Shown here: in pieces, positions 25,331 to 34,003 of the stretch
Layout of the letters: every line of letters starts with the position of its first letter
Position numbering within the stretch: the stretch's first letter is position 1
Origin: JAXGTD01 sp040775095
GTDB lineage: Bacteria; Pseudomonadota; Gammaproteobacteria; Chromatiales; Chromatiaceae
Length of the DNA stretch: 64,000 nt
NCBI GenBank assembly: GCA_040775095.1
Contig: JAXGTD010000006.1
Span: 4,767 to 68,766, forward strand
Direction: 5' to 3'
Notes under the pieces: model-generated
Database searches by the model: none
Told to the model about the DNA's origin: nothing
Seen by the model: the letters and a program-made list of their open reading frames with translations, nothing else
Position numbers and translations under genes: made by a program

Positions 25331-27163
25331 TCAGTTGCGGATTCGAAACCGGCAGTCGAGCTCCGGCAGATCCACCTCAGCGACGCAGAGCCGGATGCGC
25401 TGATCCAACGCGAGGTCCTGCTTCGCGCGGATACGCGTCTCGAGGGCCAGCTCGGGGATCATGACGATCTGCTTGCGCTCACCGAGCTCGACCACGACCG
25501 CTTCGCCGCGCCAGTCCGGCCGACGCATCAGCCAGATGAGCTTCCAGTGCAGATTGGACTGGCGCTCGGTGCGGCGCACCGCGATCGCGCACTGATCGGC
25601 CTCGCCGGCCCGCGCGCTGATCTGCTGCACGCTCAGCAGCTCCTGACCACGCAGATGCGCGCGGATCTGCTGGTGGACCAGCAGATCGGCGTATCGGCGC
25701 AGCGGACTGGTCGCGCGCGTATACTCCTTCAGTCCGAGGCCAAAGTGGGGGCCGGGCTCGGCGCCGGTCCGGCTGGGCTTGAACTGGCGGCGATAGGCGT
25801 ACATCGCGGCCATGCCCTGGGGGCGCTCGATGCGCTCCGGCGGCGGCTGGGTCACGTAGGGGATCGGAATCTCGCGCTGCTGGCAGTACCGCGCCGCCGC
25901 CTCACCGGCCATCAGCATCAGATCCGTAACCATCGCCCGGGAGGCCTGTCGGTCGATGGGTCGGATCAGGATCTGCGCCTCGTGCACGCGCAGACTGACC
26001 TCGGGCAGGTCGATACCCGCCGCACCATTGGCCTCCCGGCGCGCGCGATAACGCCTGGCCGCATCGGTCAGTGCATCCAATGGCGCCTGCTGCAGACACC
26101 CGTCCGCCTCACCATAGCTCATGCGTTGCACGCGCACGAGGGTGGGCCGGACCTCGATATCGACCAGATCGCCCTCGGCGGTGCAGCGCATACCAAACGA
26201 CAGGGCGGGTGAGATCGGCTGGAGGCCGAGACCGAGGCGGTCGGTGATCGCCGCCGGCAACATATTGACGATGCCCTCGGGCAGGTAGAGGTTCGCGCCG
26301 CGTGCTCGCGCCTCGCGCTCGATCGCGCTGTCCGGCGGCACCAGGGCGGCCACGTCGGCCACGTGCACCCAGATGCGATCGCCGTCGATACTGACGGCGT
26401 CGTCCGGGTCCTGATTGCCCTCATCGTCGATCGCGAAGGCCGGGAGGTGCGTCAGGTCCAGCCGCTGCTCTGCCGCAATCTCGGGCACGACAAGATCCGG
26501 GTCCGTGTCCGCGACCCGGAATCGCGCGGGATAGGGATTGTGCTCCACGGGCCAGTAGCCAACCTTGGTCAGCAGCCGGTGGGCGCTGGCCGGGGTCTCC
26601 GGGTAGTCCATTGCCTTCAGGATGCGGCTGTGCTCACCGTGCTGGTTGGCCAGACGTTCCACCTCTCCCAGGCGGGCGTGATCCTCGGGCGCGATGCGCA
26701 GCTGACCCAGCCGCTCCAGGAACGCGGCCCAGTCCCGCTCGGCCCTGGCCTTGCTGTCGCGCTCGATGCGATCCTGCTCGATCGCATCGCGGCTGCGCGG
26801 CCGGATCGAGGCCGGGGTGCCCTCGAAATACAGTCCCTCGGCGACAAGCTGCCACGCGGCCCAGGCCGTCGTCGGCGAAAAGCTGTCGTAGACCAGCTCG
26901 GCCAGCTCCTGCAGATTGGTCTCGGCGCCCTCGAGCAGCTCCCAGGCGTCGTCCAACCCCCCCTGATCGAGCTCCCCACCGCCGTTGAGATCGGCGAGCC
27001 GGGCGAGCGGCCCTGGGTGAAGCGGCTCGACGTCCTTGGGGCGGACCCGCTTGGTCTGCCCCCCCTCGAGCTCGATCTCGATCTTTTCCCCGATCGCGAT
27101 CACCCGCGCGGGGCGAATCTTGTACAGGACGAGGCTATCGGCCCTTGGGCCCGGTTGATGCAT
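25331..27163 (-). CDS. RNB-domain 3'-5' exoribonuclease (RNase II family)
   Basis: The protein has about 610 residues, with the RNB catalytic core in the centre and C-terminal half. The metal-binding aspartates are in FAIDDEGNQDPDDAVS. Further RNB features are WVHVADVAALVPPDSAIEREA, YLPEGIVNMLP and the C-terminal TRATSPLRRYADLLVHQQI. The N-terminal third (ADSLVLYKIRPARVIAIGEKIEI) is an OB-like segment found in shorter RNase II-type proteins of this group. The start is uncertain: ATG at 27163 gives the usual N-terminus but has no close ribosome-binding site, and a TTG at 27169 or ATG at 27190 is possible. Confidence 0.88.
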   Translation of the reverse strand: MHQPGPRADSLVLYKIRPARVIAIGEKIEIELEGGQTKRVRPKDVEPLHPGPLARLADLNGGGELDQGGLDDAWELLEGAETNLQELAELVYDSFSPTTAWAAWQLVAEGLYFEGTPASIRPRSRDAIEQDRIERDSKARAERDWAAFLERLGQLRIAPEDHARLGEVERLANQHGEHSRILKAMDYPETPASAHRLLTKVGYWPVEHNPYPARFRVADTDPDLVVPEIAAEQRLDLTHLPAFAIDDEGNQDPDDAVSIDGDRIWVHVADVAALVPPDSAIEREARARGANLYLPEGIVNMLPAAITDRLGLGLQPISPALSFGMRCTAEGDLVDIEVRPTLVRVQRMSYGEADGCLQQAPLDALTDAARRYRARREANGAAGIDLPEVSLRVHEAQILIRPIDRQASRAMVTDLMLMAGEAAARYCQQREIPIPYVTQPPPERIERPQGMAAMYAYRRQFKPSRTGAEPGPHFGLGLKEYTRATSPLRRYADLLVHQQIRAHLRGQELLSVQQISARAGEADQCAIAVRRTERQSNLHWKLIWLMRRPDWRGEAVVVELGERKQIVMIPELALETRIRAKQDLALDQRIRLCVAEVDLPELDCRFRIRN

Positions 27164-27341
27164 GGACAAGACGCTGCTATCTCCTGGCATTATCATTCAT
27201 TGGTGACGCCCCGACCCCGGCGCCGGGACCGCCATGCGTATCGGGTATCATAGGCGCCAACACACAGTCTCGCAGCCTGCCCGAGGCAGGCCGTGCACGC
27301 AAGCTACACCCCCTCAAGCGACCCCACAACGAGAGCCCCAA

Positions 27342-28367
27342 ATGAACAGCGACTGGAGAGCCTTCCTGGAATCCCGCGGTGCGGCCGTCGGGGATCAGTC
27401 CCGAGACGGTCAGGGCCGCGGCGAGCCTGACTGCGCGCTGGTGGATCTGTCCCACCTTGGACTGATTGTCATCGGTGGCGCCGATGCAACCGATTTCCTT
27501 CAAGGTCAGCTCAGCAATGACGTGCGCGAGCTGTCCGCCAGCCATACCCAACTGAGTAGCCATTGCAGTGCCAAGGGCCGGATGCTGGCGAATTTTCGCG
27601 TGCTGCGGCTCGAGGAACGCTTCCTCCTCGTCCTGCCCCACGCCCAACTCGAGCCCCTGATCAAGCGCTTGCGCATGTTCGTGCTCCGGTCCCAGGTCAC
27701 CCTGGAGGACGCCAGCGACCGGCTGGTGTGCTTCGGTGTGATTGGCAGCTGTGCCGACGCGGCGCTCGGGGCACTCTTCGGCGGCCTTCCCATCGATGAA
27801 AACGCGATGGCCCACGCCGAGGACTGCGCGTTGATCCGGGTGGCCGGCACGCCGCCGCGTTACCTGTTCATCGGCCCACCCGAGCAGGCCAAGTCGGTCT
27901 GGACAGCCGCCGCCGAGCAGGCCACCGAGGCGAACCCCAACCTCTGGGCCTTGCACGACATCCGGGCCGGTCTCCCGGTTATCCTGCCCGAGACCAGCGA
28001 TACCTTCGTGCCGCAGATGACCAACATGCAGCTCATCGATGGGGTCAGCTTCAACAAGGGCTGTTACAATGGACAGGAGGTCGTGGCCCGGATGCAGTAT
28101 CTGGGTAAGCTCAAGCGGCGCATGTATGTCGCCGAGGTCGACGCGGAGCACACCCCTCGCCCGGGCGACGAGTTGAGCGTGCCCGGCAGCCGGTCGGAGC
28201 AGACACCAGGGCGCGTGCTCGATGCCCGCAGCACCGCACCTGGCCGTTGGGAGTTGCTGGTCGTCGTGGAGATCGATGCGGCTGAAGGCGGCGAGGTCAA
28301 GCTCACCGAGGGTGGCCCGACGCTGAGGCTGAAAGCCCCGCCCTATGGCTTCCCCGCACGGGTCTGA
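27342..28367 (+). CDS. ygfZ: Folate-binding protein YgfZ (iron-sulfur cluster repair)
   Basis: The 341-residue protein is related to the T-protein of glycine cleavage. The YgfZ signature is present as KGCYNGQEVVARMQYLGKLKRR near residue 238, including the conserved cysteine. The N-terminal part has FLQGQLSNDVREL, typical of the family. YgfZ binds tetrahydrofolate and helps maintain certain iron-sulfur enzymes. The start is ATG at 27342 with a weak ribosome-binding site. The gene is divergent from the ribonuclease gene, and its end is 20 bases from the convergent ankyrin gene. Confidence 0.93.
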   Translation: MNSDWRAFLESRGAAVGDQSRDGQGRGEPDCALVDLSHLGLIVIGGADATDFLQGQLSNDVRELSASHTQLSSHCSAKGRMLANFRVLRLEERFLLVLPHAQLEPLIKRLRMFVLRSQVTLEDASDRLVCFGVIGSCADAALGALFGGLPIDENAMAHAEDCALIRVAGTPPRYLFIGPPEQAKSVWTAAAEQATEANPNLWALHDIRAGLPVILPETSDTFVPQMTNMQLIDGVSFNKGCYNGQEVVARMQYLGKLKRRMYVAEVDAEHTPRPGDELSVPGSRSEQTPGRVLDARSTAPGRWELLVVVEIDAAEGGEVKLTEGGPTLRLKAPPYGFPARV

Positions 28368-28386
28368 GGCGGATCTGCACCCGATC

Positions 28387-28953
28387 TCATTGGGCCGCCG
28401 TGGGGGGATCCGCGTCGCGCCGGCGTGCCCAGTCCGACGCGGTCTGACCACTGAAGTCCGGCAGCGAGGCGTCGGCACCGCGCGCGAGCAGGACATCAAC
28501 GCTACGCTGATGTCCGAGCTTGGATGCCCAGGTCAAGGCCGTGAGCCCCTGGGTCATCTCCTGGTGGTCGATCATGGCGCCGTGGTCGAGCAAGGTCGAG
28601 ACCACGTCCGCATGGTTGTTGGAGGCCGCCAGCATCATTGCCGTGTAGCCGCCCTTGTCCACGGCATCGACCTCGGCGCCGGCCTCGAGGAGACGCCGCA
28701 CCGCCGGAAGGTGGCCGTTTAGCGCGGCCTTCATCAACGGCGTCCAGTGACAACTGTCGCGGACATCGGGTTCGCCGGTGCGCTGAAGCAACACGTCGAG
28801 TGCCAGGACATCGCCATGCTCGGCGAGCTCGATCAGATCCTGCCCGGGATGATCACGGGCGGCGTCGGAATCGCCACAGCCGCACAGTCCGGTGGTGAGG
28901 ATCAGGCTTGCCGCCACGGCGGGCAGCGGGGAAGCGGTTAGAATGGTGCGCAT
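28387..28953 (-). CDS. Ankyrin-repeat lipoprotein
   Basis: From the ATG at 28953 the protein has 188 residues and begins with a lipoprotein signal peptide whose likely lipobox cysteine is Cys24 in TTGLCGCGDSD. Three to four ankyrin repeats follow: HWTPLMKAALNGHLPAVRRLL, GYTAMMLAASNNHADVVSTLL, LTALTWASKLGHQRSVDVLL and a final partial unit. Starts at 28977 or further upstream are possible, but the chosen one gives the best signal peptide. It is probably a periplasmic, lipid-anchored protein-binding module; the partner is unknown. Confidence 0.85.
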   Translation of the reverse strand: MRTILTASPLPAVAASLILTTGLCGCGDSDAARDHPGQDLIELAEHGDVLALDVLLQRTGEPDVRDSCHWTPLMKAALNGHLPAVRRLLEAGAEVDAVDKGGYTAMMLAASNNHADVVSTLLDHGAMIDHQEMTQGLTALTWASKLGHQRSVDVLLARGADASLPDFSGQTASDWARRRDADPPTAAQ

Positions 28954-29052
28954 CGGCAGCATCATCCCCGTCGACATCCCGCGGACCAATGACAAACCGC
29001 AAAACGCCGTCGCCGATGACTCGTCCACATGGCGACATGGGAGGATCGAAAC

Positions 29053-29181
29053 ATGAATCTGGCGGCAACCCTGATCGCCATCTCGTTGCTCCTGCTGATC
29101 GGCATCGGCGTCGCCGCGCTTTTTCTGGCCGGCAAGAACAGCCGATCTGCCAATGAAGACGACCCCGACCCACCCGGCTGA
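29053..29181 (+). CDS. Small single-span membrane protein, 42 residues
   Basis: The ATG is preceded by GGAGG with 8 bases spacing. The product is MNLAATLIAISLLLLIGIGV followed by AALFLAGKNSRSANEDD and a proline-rich end. It has one transmembrane helix (about residues 4 to 27), then a short hydrophilic tail that starts with a lysine and ends acidic. This organisation and the strong ribosome-binding site make it a credible gene. It is divergent from the ankyrin lipoprotein gene and convergent with the next gene. No function can be assigned. Confidence 0.6.
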   Translation: MNLAATLIAISLLLLIGIGVAALFLAGKNSRSANEDDPDPPG

Positions 29182-29250
29182 ACGCGACGACGGCCCGGCG
29201 GCCGGGCGCGGCCAGTGCGCCGACCGGGTCCACCCCCCACCGGCGCGTCC

Positions 29251-30102
29251 TCAGGGCGCGAGGCGACAGGCCTGGCGATCACAGAAGACCGACAACCGGC
29301 GCCCGTCCTCGCAGTCCACCAGATGGGTCTCACCCGCCCCATCGGCATGGATCAGAACCGCGCCCAGGTCTCCGATGGAACAGCCCTGCTCCTGCGCGAA
29401 GGCCTCGGCGTAGTAGGCCCAGAGGCCCAGCGCTGGCTCGCTCTCCTCGCCACCTGTCACCGACTCGATGCCAGGCTGCTCCGCGACAGGCCACTGCTCC
29501 CCCAGGCTCGGCTCAACCCGAACCCGCGGCAGGACATCCTCGTCCGCTTCGCGCGGGGCGGGACCCACGGCACCACGATGCCGCAGATGGTCCCACTGCC
29601 GCTGCAGTGAGGTCAGCGCATTGGCCAGATGCTCCCGGTACTCGCCGGTGATTTCGCCTACCCACTCCCGGGACGACCCCGGCCACCAGATCTCCTCGGC
29701 ATAGAGGTAGGCGTTGACCCCTGCCGGCTGCAGGATGAAGTCGGCGCGGATGCGCAGCAGCGTGTTGGGCGGTGCGATCGCGTTCGGCGGCCCTTGGGCG
29801 GCGGGTTCGTCAAGGGAGGCCTCAAAGACGCAGTGGGTCTTGCCCGTCTCGGCCACGAACCAACCCTTTCCGCGGGCCGCGCCGACGGCCAGAGCCTTGG
29901 CCCGCGCCACGCTGGCTCCCTCGAGAAAGACGCCGGGGCGATCGCCCGGCGCGGCATTGAGCACGGACGACCCGGCCAGTAGGCAGAACAGCAACAGGCT
30001 CAGCCGCCGCGGCGAGCGCCCGGCTCGGCGGTGCGCCGCGCACCCGGGGAAGCGCGACCCCCTGCCCCGGCGAGGCGCACCACGCGCCGCCCCATCGGCC
30101 AT
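29251..30102 (-). CDS. Hypothetical envelope protein, paralogue of the preceding gene
   Basis: The protein has about 283 residues and is exported by a hydrophobic segment (LSLLLFCLLAGSSVLNAAPG) after an unusually long arginine-rich N-terminus. The mature N-terminal domain has ARAKALAVGAARGKGWFV; the C-terminal domain has GLWAYYAEAFAQEQGCSIGDLGAVLI and two cysteines near the end. Both domains match the upstream gene product, so the pair arose by duplication. The ATG at 30102 is 4 bases after the upstream stop, suggesting one operon. The start could be further downstream, near the hydrophobic segment. No known family recognised. Confidence 0.65.
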   Translation of the reverse strand: MADGAARGAPRRGRGSRFPGCAAHRRAGRSPRRLSLLLFCLLAGSSVLNAAPGDRPGVFLEGASVARAKALAVGAARGKGWFVAETGKTHCVFEASLDEPAAQGPPNAIAPPNTLLRIRADFILQPAGVNAYLYAEEIWWPGSSREWVGEITGEYREHLANALTSLQRQWDHLRHRGAVGPAPREADEDVLPRVRVEPSLGEQWPVAEQPGIESVTGGEESEPALGLWAYYAEAFAQEQGCSIGDLGAVLIHADGAGETHLVDCEDGRRLSVFCDRQACRLAP

Positions 30103-30106
30103 CGCG

Positions 30107-31129
30107 TCAATGCATTTCGTTGCAGACGCCGCCCTGGCACCGCAGCAGAACATTCGGGCTGCCGTTGCAGTAGACCTCGTGCAGCTCGAAGTCGGGTGTC
30201 TCCGTCAACAGCACGGCGCCCACGTCCGCGACGCTGCAGCCTCGCGTGCGCGCGTAGTCTTCGGCATAGTAGGCCCAGAGCCCCTTGCGGGTCGGCGTGC
30301 TCAGCACCAGCATCTCATTCTTTGCACTCGGCTCGACGGTCACTGGCGGCGTCGCGACGGCCGGCGGCGCTGCTGGCGCGGCCGTCGCTGCAACAACAGA
30401 CCGATCCTCGACCGGTGGCAGGCCTGTCGCGATGTCCGGTGATGCCGCTTGCGGGCGCGGCGTTGCGCTCGTGAGCGCGTCCCCTGTTGCGCTCGTTGCC
30501 GGGCCCCCTTTTGCTTTCCGCTCCTGGTCCTGCTCCTGCTCCTTCACCACCTCGGCAAAGGCCTGCACCGCAGGCGTCGCCGGTGCCGTGGATGGGCCCG
30601 CCTCGGGCACATCCGGTGCCGAGCGGGGGACGGCCGTCTGCGCGACGACCATGTCGCGACTGGCCGCCCAAGCGGCCTGGAGCGAGGCGAGCGAACGCTG
30701 TAGGTCGCTCTCGTAACTCTCGGTGTAATCTATCTTTTCTTGCTCATCCGAACCCGGGTTCGCGATAATGAACGACCTCAGCGCGACCAAGGTGCCATCG
30801 GGGCGCTCGACGAAATTCGTCTCGACCTGAATCCGCGGCGGCGACAAACCATTATTGACGCCAAGGGCCACCGCCTGGGGTGCATCGCGGGGGAGCTCAC
30901 GCTCGAGCATTAACTGGTTGGGCGCCGCATCGGCGATGTCCCAACCCTTGCTGCGCGCGGCCCCCATCGCGACGGCCCGGGCATGTTCGATCTTCGCCCC
31001 GGACAGCAAGGTCTGCGGGAGATCGGCCACACTGCCGACGGCCACCGTCCCGGGTTGCGTCGCGCAACCCACGGACAACAACACGCCGAGCACCGCGATA
31101 ACGAGTCCTATATGGGAAGACTGCTTCAC
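30107..31129 (-). CDS. Hypothetical lipoprotein with duplicated C-terminal domain in the next gene
   Basis: The start is a GTG (KQSSHIGLVIAVLGVLLSVGC) with GGGGAAT upstream, giving 340 residues and a clear lipoprotein signal peptide (lipobox LLSVGC, Cys22). An N-terminal domain of about 130 residues includes ARAVAMGAARSKGWDI. A proline/alanine-rich low-complexity linker covers about residues 165 to 265. The C-terminal domain (about 270 to 340) begins GLWAYYAEDYARTRGCSVADVGAVLL and has four cysteines that could form disulfides. I do not recognise the family. The first gene of a probable two-gene operon with its paralogue. Confidence 0.7.
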   Translation of the reverse strand: MKQSSHIGLVIAVLGVLLSVGCATQPGTVAVGSVADLPQTLLSGAKIEHARAVAMGAARSKGWDIADAAPNQLMLERELPRDAPQAVALGVNNGLSPPRIQVETNFVERPDGTLVALRSFIIANPGSDEQEKIDYTESYESDLQRSLASLQAAWAASRDMVVAQTAVPRSAPDVPEAGPSTAPATPAVQAFAEVVKEQEQDQERKAKGGPATSATGDALTSATPRPQAASPDIATGLPPVEDRSVVAATAAPAAPPAVATPPVTVEPSAKNEMLVLSTPTRKGLWAYYAEDYARTRGCSVADVGAVLLTETPDFELHEVYCNGSPNVLLRCQGGVCNEMH

Positions 31130-31409
31130 CGATATTCCCCGATTATGGTCAAACGAACAGCGACGGGCCGCGAGAGCGCGCCGCATCGCGAAAAATTGCG
31201 GAATCGTAGCACAACCCGGAGACGCGACCGCGCCGGACAGACCCCGTCGCGTCGCTGCGGCGTACAGCGTCCAGATCAGCCCACCGTCGGCGCGCCCTCG
31301 GTGCTCCTGAAAAGGACTCGCGCCGAGCGGCCCGCATCCGTGGCCAGCCGCGAAGGGTATCCGGTAACGAACGGCGACGGGCAACACAGCAAGGCCATGG
31401 GCGGCGCGG

Positions 31410-32081
31410 CTACAGCCCCATGATGCCGCGCAGCTCGGCACTACTGACCACGTGGCAGTATATCCGGTTGATGATCTCCAGCTCGTGCTCGTGCAGCGCA
31501 TCCGTGCCGGCGGCGCAGGCGTCCTCCACGACGAGCACGTGGAAGCTCTCGTCGGCGAGGCTGCGCACCGTCGAGGAGACGCATTGATCGGTGTAGATGC
31601 CAGCGACAACAACATGGCGTATACCCATGTTCGTCAAGACCAGCCGCAGGTTGGTGCCTGTCAAAGCACTGTCGGTGGTCTTCGTGACGACAATCTCCCC
31701 GGGGGCCGGCGCCAGCTCGGGGATGATCTGTGAGGCCTCGTCGTCGCGCGGCATCAGCAGATTGTTCCACCCGGGCATCCGCTGGCTCAACGAGCGGTCG
31801 CGCCCGTCCGCGAGCCGGCAGGCGATGCGCGCGTGGATCACATCGATGCCGTGGGCGCGGAAGTCGTTCTGCAGCGACTGAAGGGTTGGGATAACGGTAT
31901 CGCGCATCCGGGCGTGAAACGGCGCCCATCGCGCCTGCTCGCGGGGATCCTCCTGCGGCTTGAGGCCGTAGTTCTGCACGTCGATACAGAGTAGGGCCGT
32001 CTCCCGTGGACGAAGCTCCAGGTCCTCTGGCGCGGGAGCACTCTGGTAGTAGAAGGATCGATAGGCGGTCTTCCAGGTCAT
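31410..32081 (-). CDS. Isochorismatase-family cysteine hydrolase
   Basis: The 223-residue protein has the three catalytic residues of the family: aspartate in ALLCIDVQNYG, lysine in VVTKTTDSALTGTNL, and cysteine in AGIYTDQCVSSTVRSL. The cis-peptide region VAGIYTD is conserved. Members hydrolyse amides such as N-carbamoylsarcosine, biuret or nicotinamide, or act on isochorismate; the substrate here cannot be told. The ATG at 32081 has GGGGAG about 9 bases upstream. It is divergent from the channel gene, with about 290 bases between them. Confidence 0.88.
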   Translation of the reverse strand: MTWKTAYRSFYYQSAPAPEDLELRPRETALLCIDVQNYGLKPQEDPREQARWAPFHARMRDTVIPTLQSLQNDFRAHGIDVIHARIACRLADGRDRSLSQRMPGWNNLLMPRDDEASQIIPELAPAPGEIVVTKTTDSALTGTNLRLVLTNMGIRHVVVAGIYTDQCVSSTVRSLADESFHVLVVEDACAAGTDALHEHELEIINRIYCHVVSSAELRGIMGL

Positions 32082-32321
32082 CGCGTCGGTCTCCCCGGGG
32101 TCTGCGTGCCAACGGGCGGTCACTGTGCCAGATCGCCGCCGCGCCGTCATCCTCACCCTCCCACCCCGGCTCAACCCTCGGCAAGGCCTTGCGCGATGGA
32201 CGGGCTCGAGCCGCGTTTGGTCGGGGCACGTCTTGGGGCCCGGACGCGACGAGCGGCCGCCCACGCCGGCTCGGGCGGCCCTGATTTTGCGAATCGTCAA
32301 TGCCGGCCCGCGTCAAATCCC

Positions 32322-32327
32322 TATAAT
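32322..32327 (+). promoter_or_regulatory. Consensus -10 box upstream of the SLAC1-type gene
   Basis: TATAAT within an AT-rich patch (CCTATAATTTCAG) lies 42 bases before the ATG at 32369. The -35 region is not recognisable at standard spacing. Confidence 0.5.
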
Positions 32328-32368
32328 TTCAGTCAAGTTTTTTCACACCGATTTCCCGGAGCCCCCAC

Positions 32369-33340
32369 ATGCACGATTCGCCCATCGCGGCGCAACGCCT
32401 GCCGAATCTGCCGATCTCCTTCTTTGCCGTCGTCATGGGTCTTGCTGGCCTGACCATCGCATGGGAGAAGGCACAGCACGATTTCGGCATCGACCTGCAT
32501 ATCAACGCCTGGCTGGCCGGCGGCACCAGCGTCGTCTTCATCGCGTTGGCCCTGCTCTACAGCGCCAAGCTCGTCATGCACCCCAGCGCGGTCCTGGCCG
32601 AGTTGCGGCACCCGGTCAAGCTGAACTTTTTCCCGACCATCTCCGTGAGCCTGGTGCTGTTGTCGATCGCGTTCCTGCCCATCGACATCGGCATGAGCAG
32701 GCCACTGTGGCTCGTCGGTACCGGACTGCACCTGCTCTTCACCCTCTACGTGGTCAACGTCTGGATCCACCACGAGCATTTTCAGGTGCACCACATGAAT
32801 CCGGCCTGGTTCATTCCCGCCGTGGGCAACGTCCTGGTGCCCGTCGCCGGCATGCCTCTGGGCTACACGGACCTCTCCTGGTTCTTCTTCAGCGTTGGCA
32901 TGATGTTCTGGGGCATGCTCCTGACCATTGTCTTCTACCGGGTGCTCTTCCACGATCCAATCGACGAGCGCCTGATGCCGACCCTGTTTATTCTGATCGC
33001 GCCGCCCGCGGTCGGCTTCATTGCCTACACCCGTCTCGTCGGCGAGCTCGACACGCTGGGGCGTCTTCTCTACTTCGCCGGTCTGTTCCTGACCCTGTTG
33101 TTGCTCACGCAGGTCGCACGCTTCGCAAGGCTCCAGTTCTTCCTTTCCTGGTGGGCCTATTCCTTCCCCCTCGCCGCGATCAGCATCGCCAGCCTGTTCA
33201 TGGGCGAGCTCACCGGCAGCGCCGGTTATCGCTGGATCGGCGTCGGTCTGCTTGTGCTGCTCACGGCCGTGGTGCTGTTGCTCCTGGTCCGCACCGCCTC
33301 CGCGGTGCGCGACCATCAGGTCTGCGTCGCCGGGCATTGA
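32369..33340 (+). CDS. SLAC1/TehA-type anion channel family protein
   Basis: The 323-residue protein has about ten transmembrane segments and the opening LPISFFAVVMGLAGLTIAWEKA, typical of the TDT/SLAC1 family that includes bacterial TehA and plant stomatal anion channels. Other family points are a conserved phenylalanine-rich core (WFFFSVGMMFWGMLLTIVFYR) and the sequence HHMNPAWFIPAVGNVLVP. These proteins conduct small anions, or transport dicarboxylates in yeast Mae1. GGAG sits 7 bases before the ATG. The next gene is on the same strand after about 145 bases. Confidence 0.88.
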   Translation: MHDSPIAAQRLPNLPISFFAVVMGLAGLTIAWEKAQHDFGIDLHINAWLAGGTSVVFIALALLYSAKLVMHPSAVLAELRHPVKLNFFPTISVSLVLLSIAFLPIDIGMSRPLWLVGTGLHLLFTLYVVNVWIHHEHFQVHHMNPAWFIPAVGNVLVPVAGMPLGYTDLSWFFFSVGMMFWGMLLTIVFYRVLFHDPIDERLMPTLFILIAPPAVGFIAYTRLVGELDTLGRLLYFAGLFLTLLLLTQVARFARLQFFLSWWAYSFPLAAISIASLFMGELTGSAGYRWIGVGLLVLLTAVVLLLLVRTASAVRDHQVCVAGH

Positions 33341-33485
33341 CCCCAGACTAGGCCGGTCCGGTCAAGACACCGGGCCGGCGGCTCATGCCGGCCCCCGGTC
33401 GCGTGCCCGGCAGCCGGAGCCGCTGGCGTTTCCCCGACTTCGCATCGACCTCCAGTTCTGCCATTTTGATTCACGAGTAAGGACC

Positions 33486-33902
33486 ATGAAACAGACCCTG
33501 CTGCAAGAGAAGTACCCCGTCTACACCCTCGAGGTGCTGAAGACCGAGACGCAGTTTGCCAATGCGGCCGCCATCGTCGATTACCTGAAGGAGCGCATCG
33601 AGCAACACGAGATCGCCCGTTACATCGCCACGTTCGACCACTACGCCCATACCAGGGCCTTACCCCGGGGTGAGATCGCCGAGGATATCCTGGCGGCCCA
33701 ACACATCGTCTTCTGCTTCGGCACCCATCTGCCCAACGCGCACGTCATGGCGGTGCGGCCCCGCTCCATCGGCGTCGTCGAGAAGGCCGACTGCTTCGTG
33801 ATCAGCTTCCTCGAGGCCCCGATGCCGCTTGCCAACAACGCCATGGAGGCCTGGGTCAAGGCGATCGTGGAGCGTGGCGCGGATGAGGCCCGCGCGCGCT
33901 GA
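33486..33902 (+). CDS. Small conserved protein, DUF6858-like
   Basis: The 138-residue cytoplasmic protein begins MKQTLLQEKYPVYTLEVLK, with AAGGA 2 to 6 bases upstream. It includes DYLKERIEQHEIARYIATFDHY, IVFCFGTHL and AVRPRSIGVVE, and ends FVISFLEAPMPLANNAMEAWV. I associate this with a domain of unknown function seen in sulfur-oxidising gammaproteobacteria (DUF6858), but the number is from memory. It follows the channel gene on the same strand and may belong to the same transcription unit. Confidence 0.65.
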   Translation: MKQTLLQEKYPVYTLEVLKTETQFANAAAIVDYLKERIEQHEIARYIATFDHYAHTRALPRGEIAEDILAAQHIVFCFGTHLPNAHVMAVRPRSIGVVEKADCFVISFLEAPMPLANNAMEAWVKAIVERGADEARAR

Positions 33903-33959
33903 CGAGACATCCTGGGCGCGGGATCGACAGGCAGCCGCCGCCGTCTGCCGGGCGGAATC

Positions 33960-33968
33960 TGTGATAAT
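33960..33968 (+). promoter_or_regulatory. Extended -10 promoter element for hisG
   Basis: TGTGATAAT gives a TGn extension plus GATAAT, 36 bases before the hisG ATG. Extended -10 promoters need little -35 sequence, which fits the lack of a clear -35 here. Confidence 0.45.
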
Positions 33969-34003
33969 GCACGGGCATCATCCACCGCAGACCCGGAGCT
34001 GCC

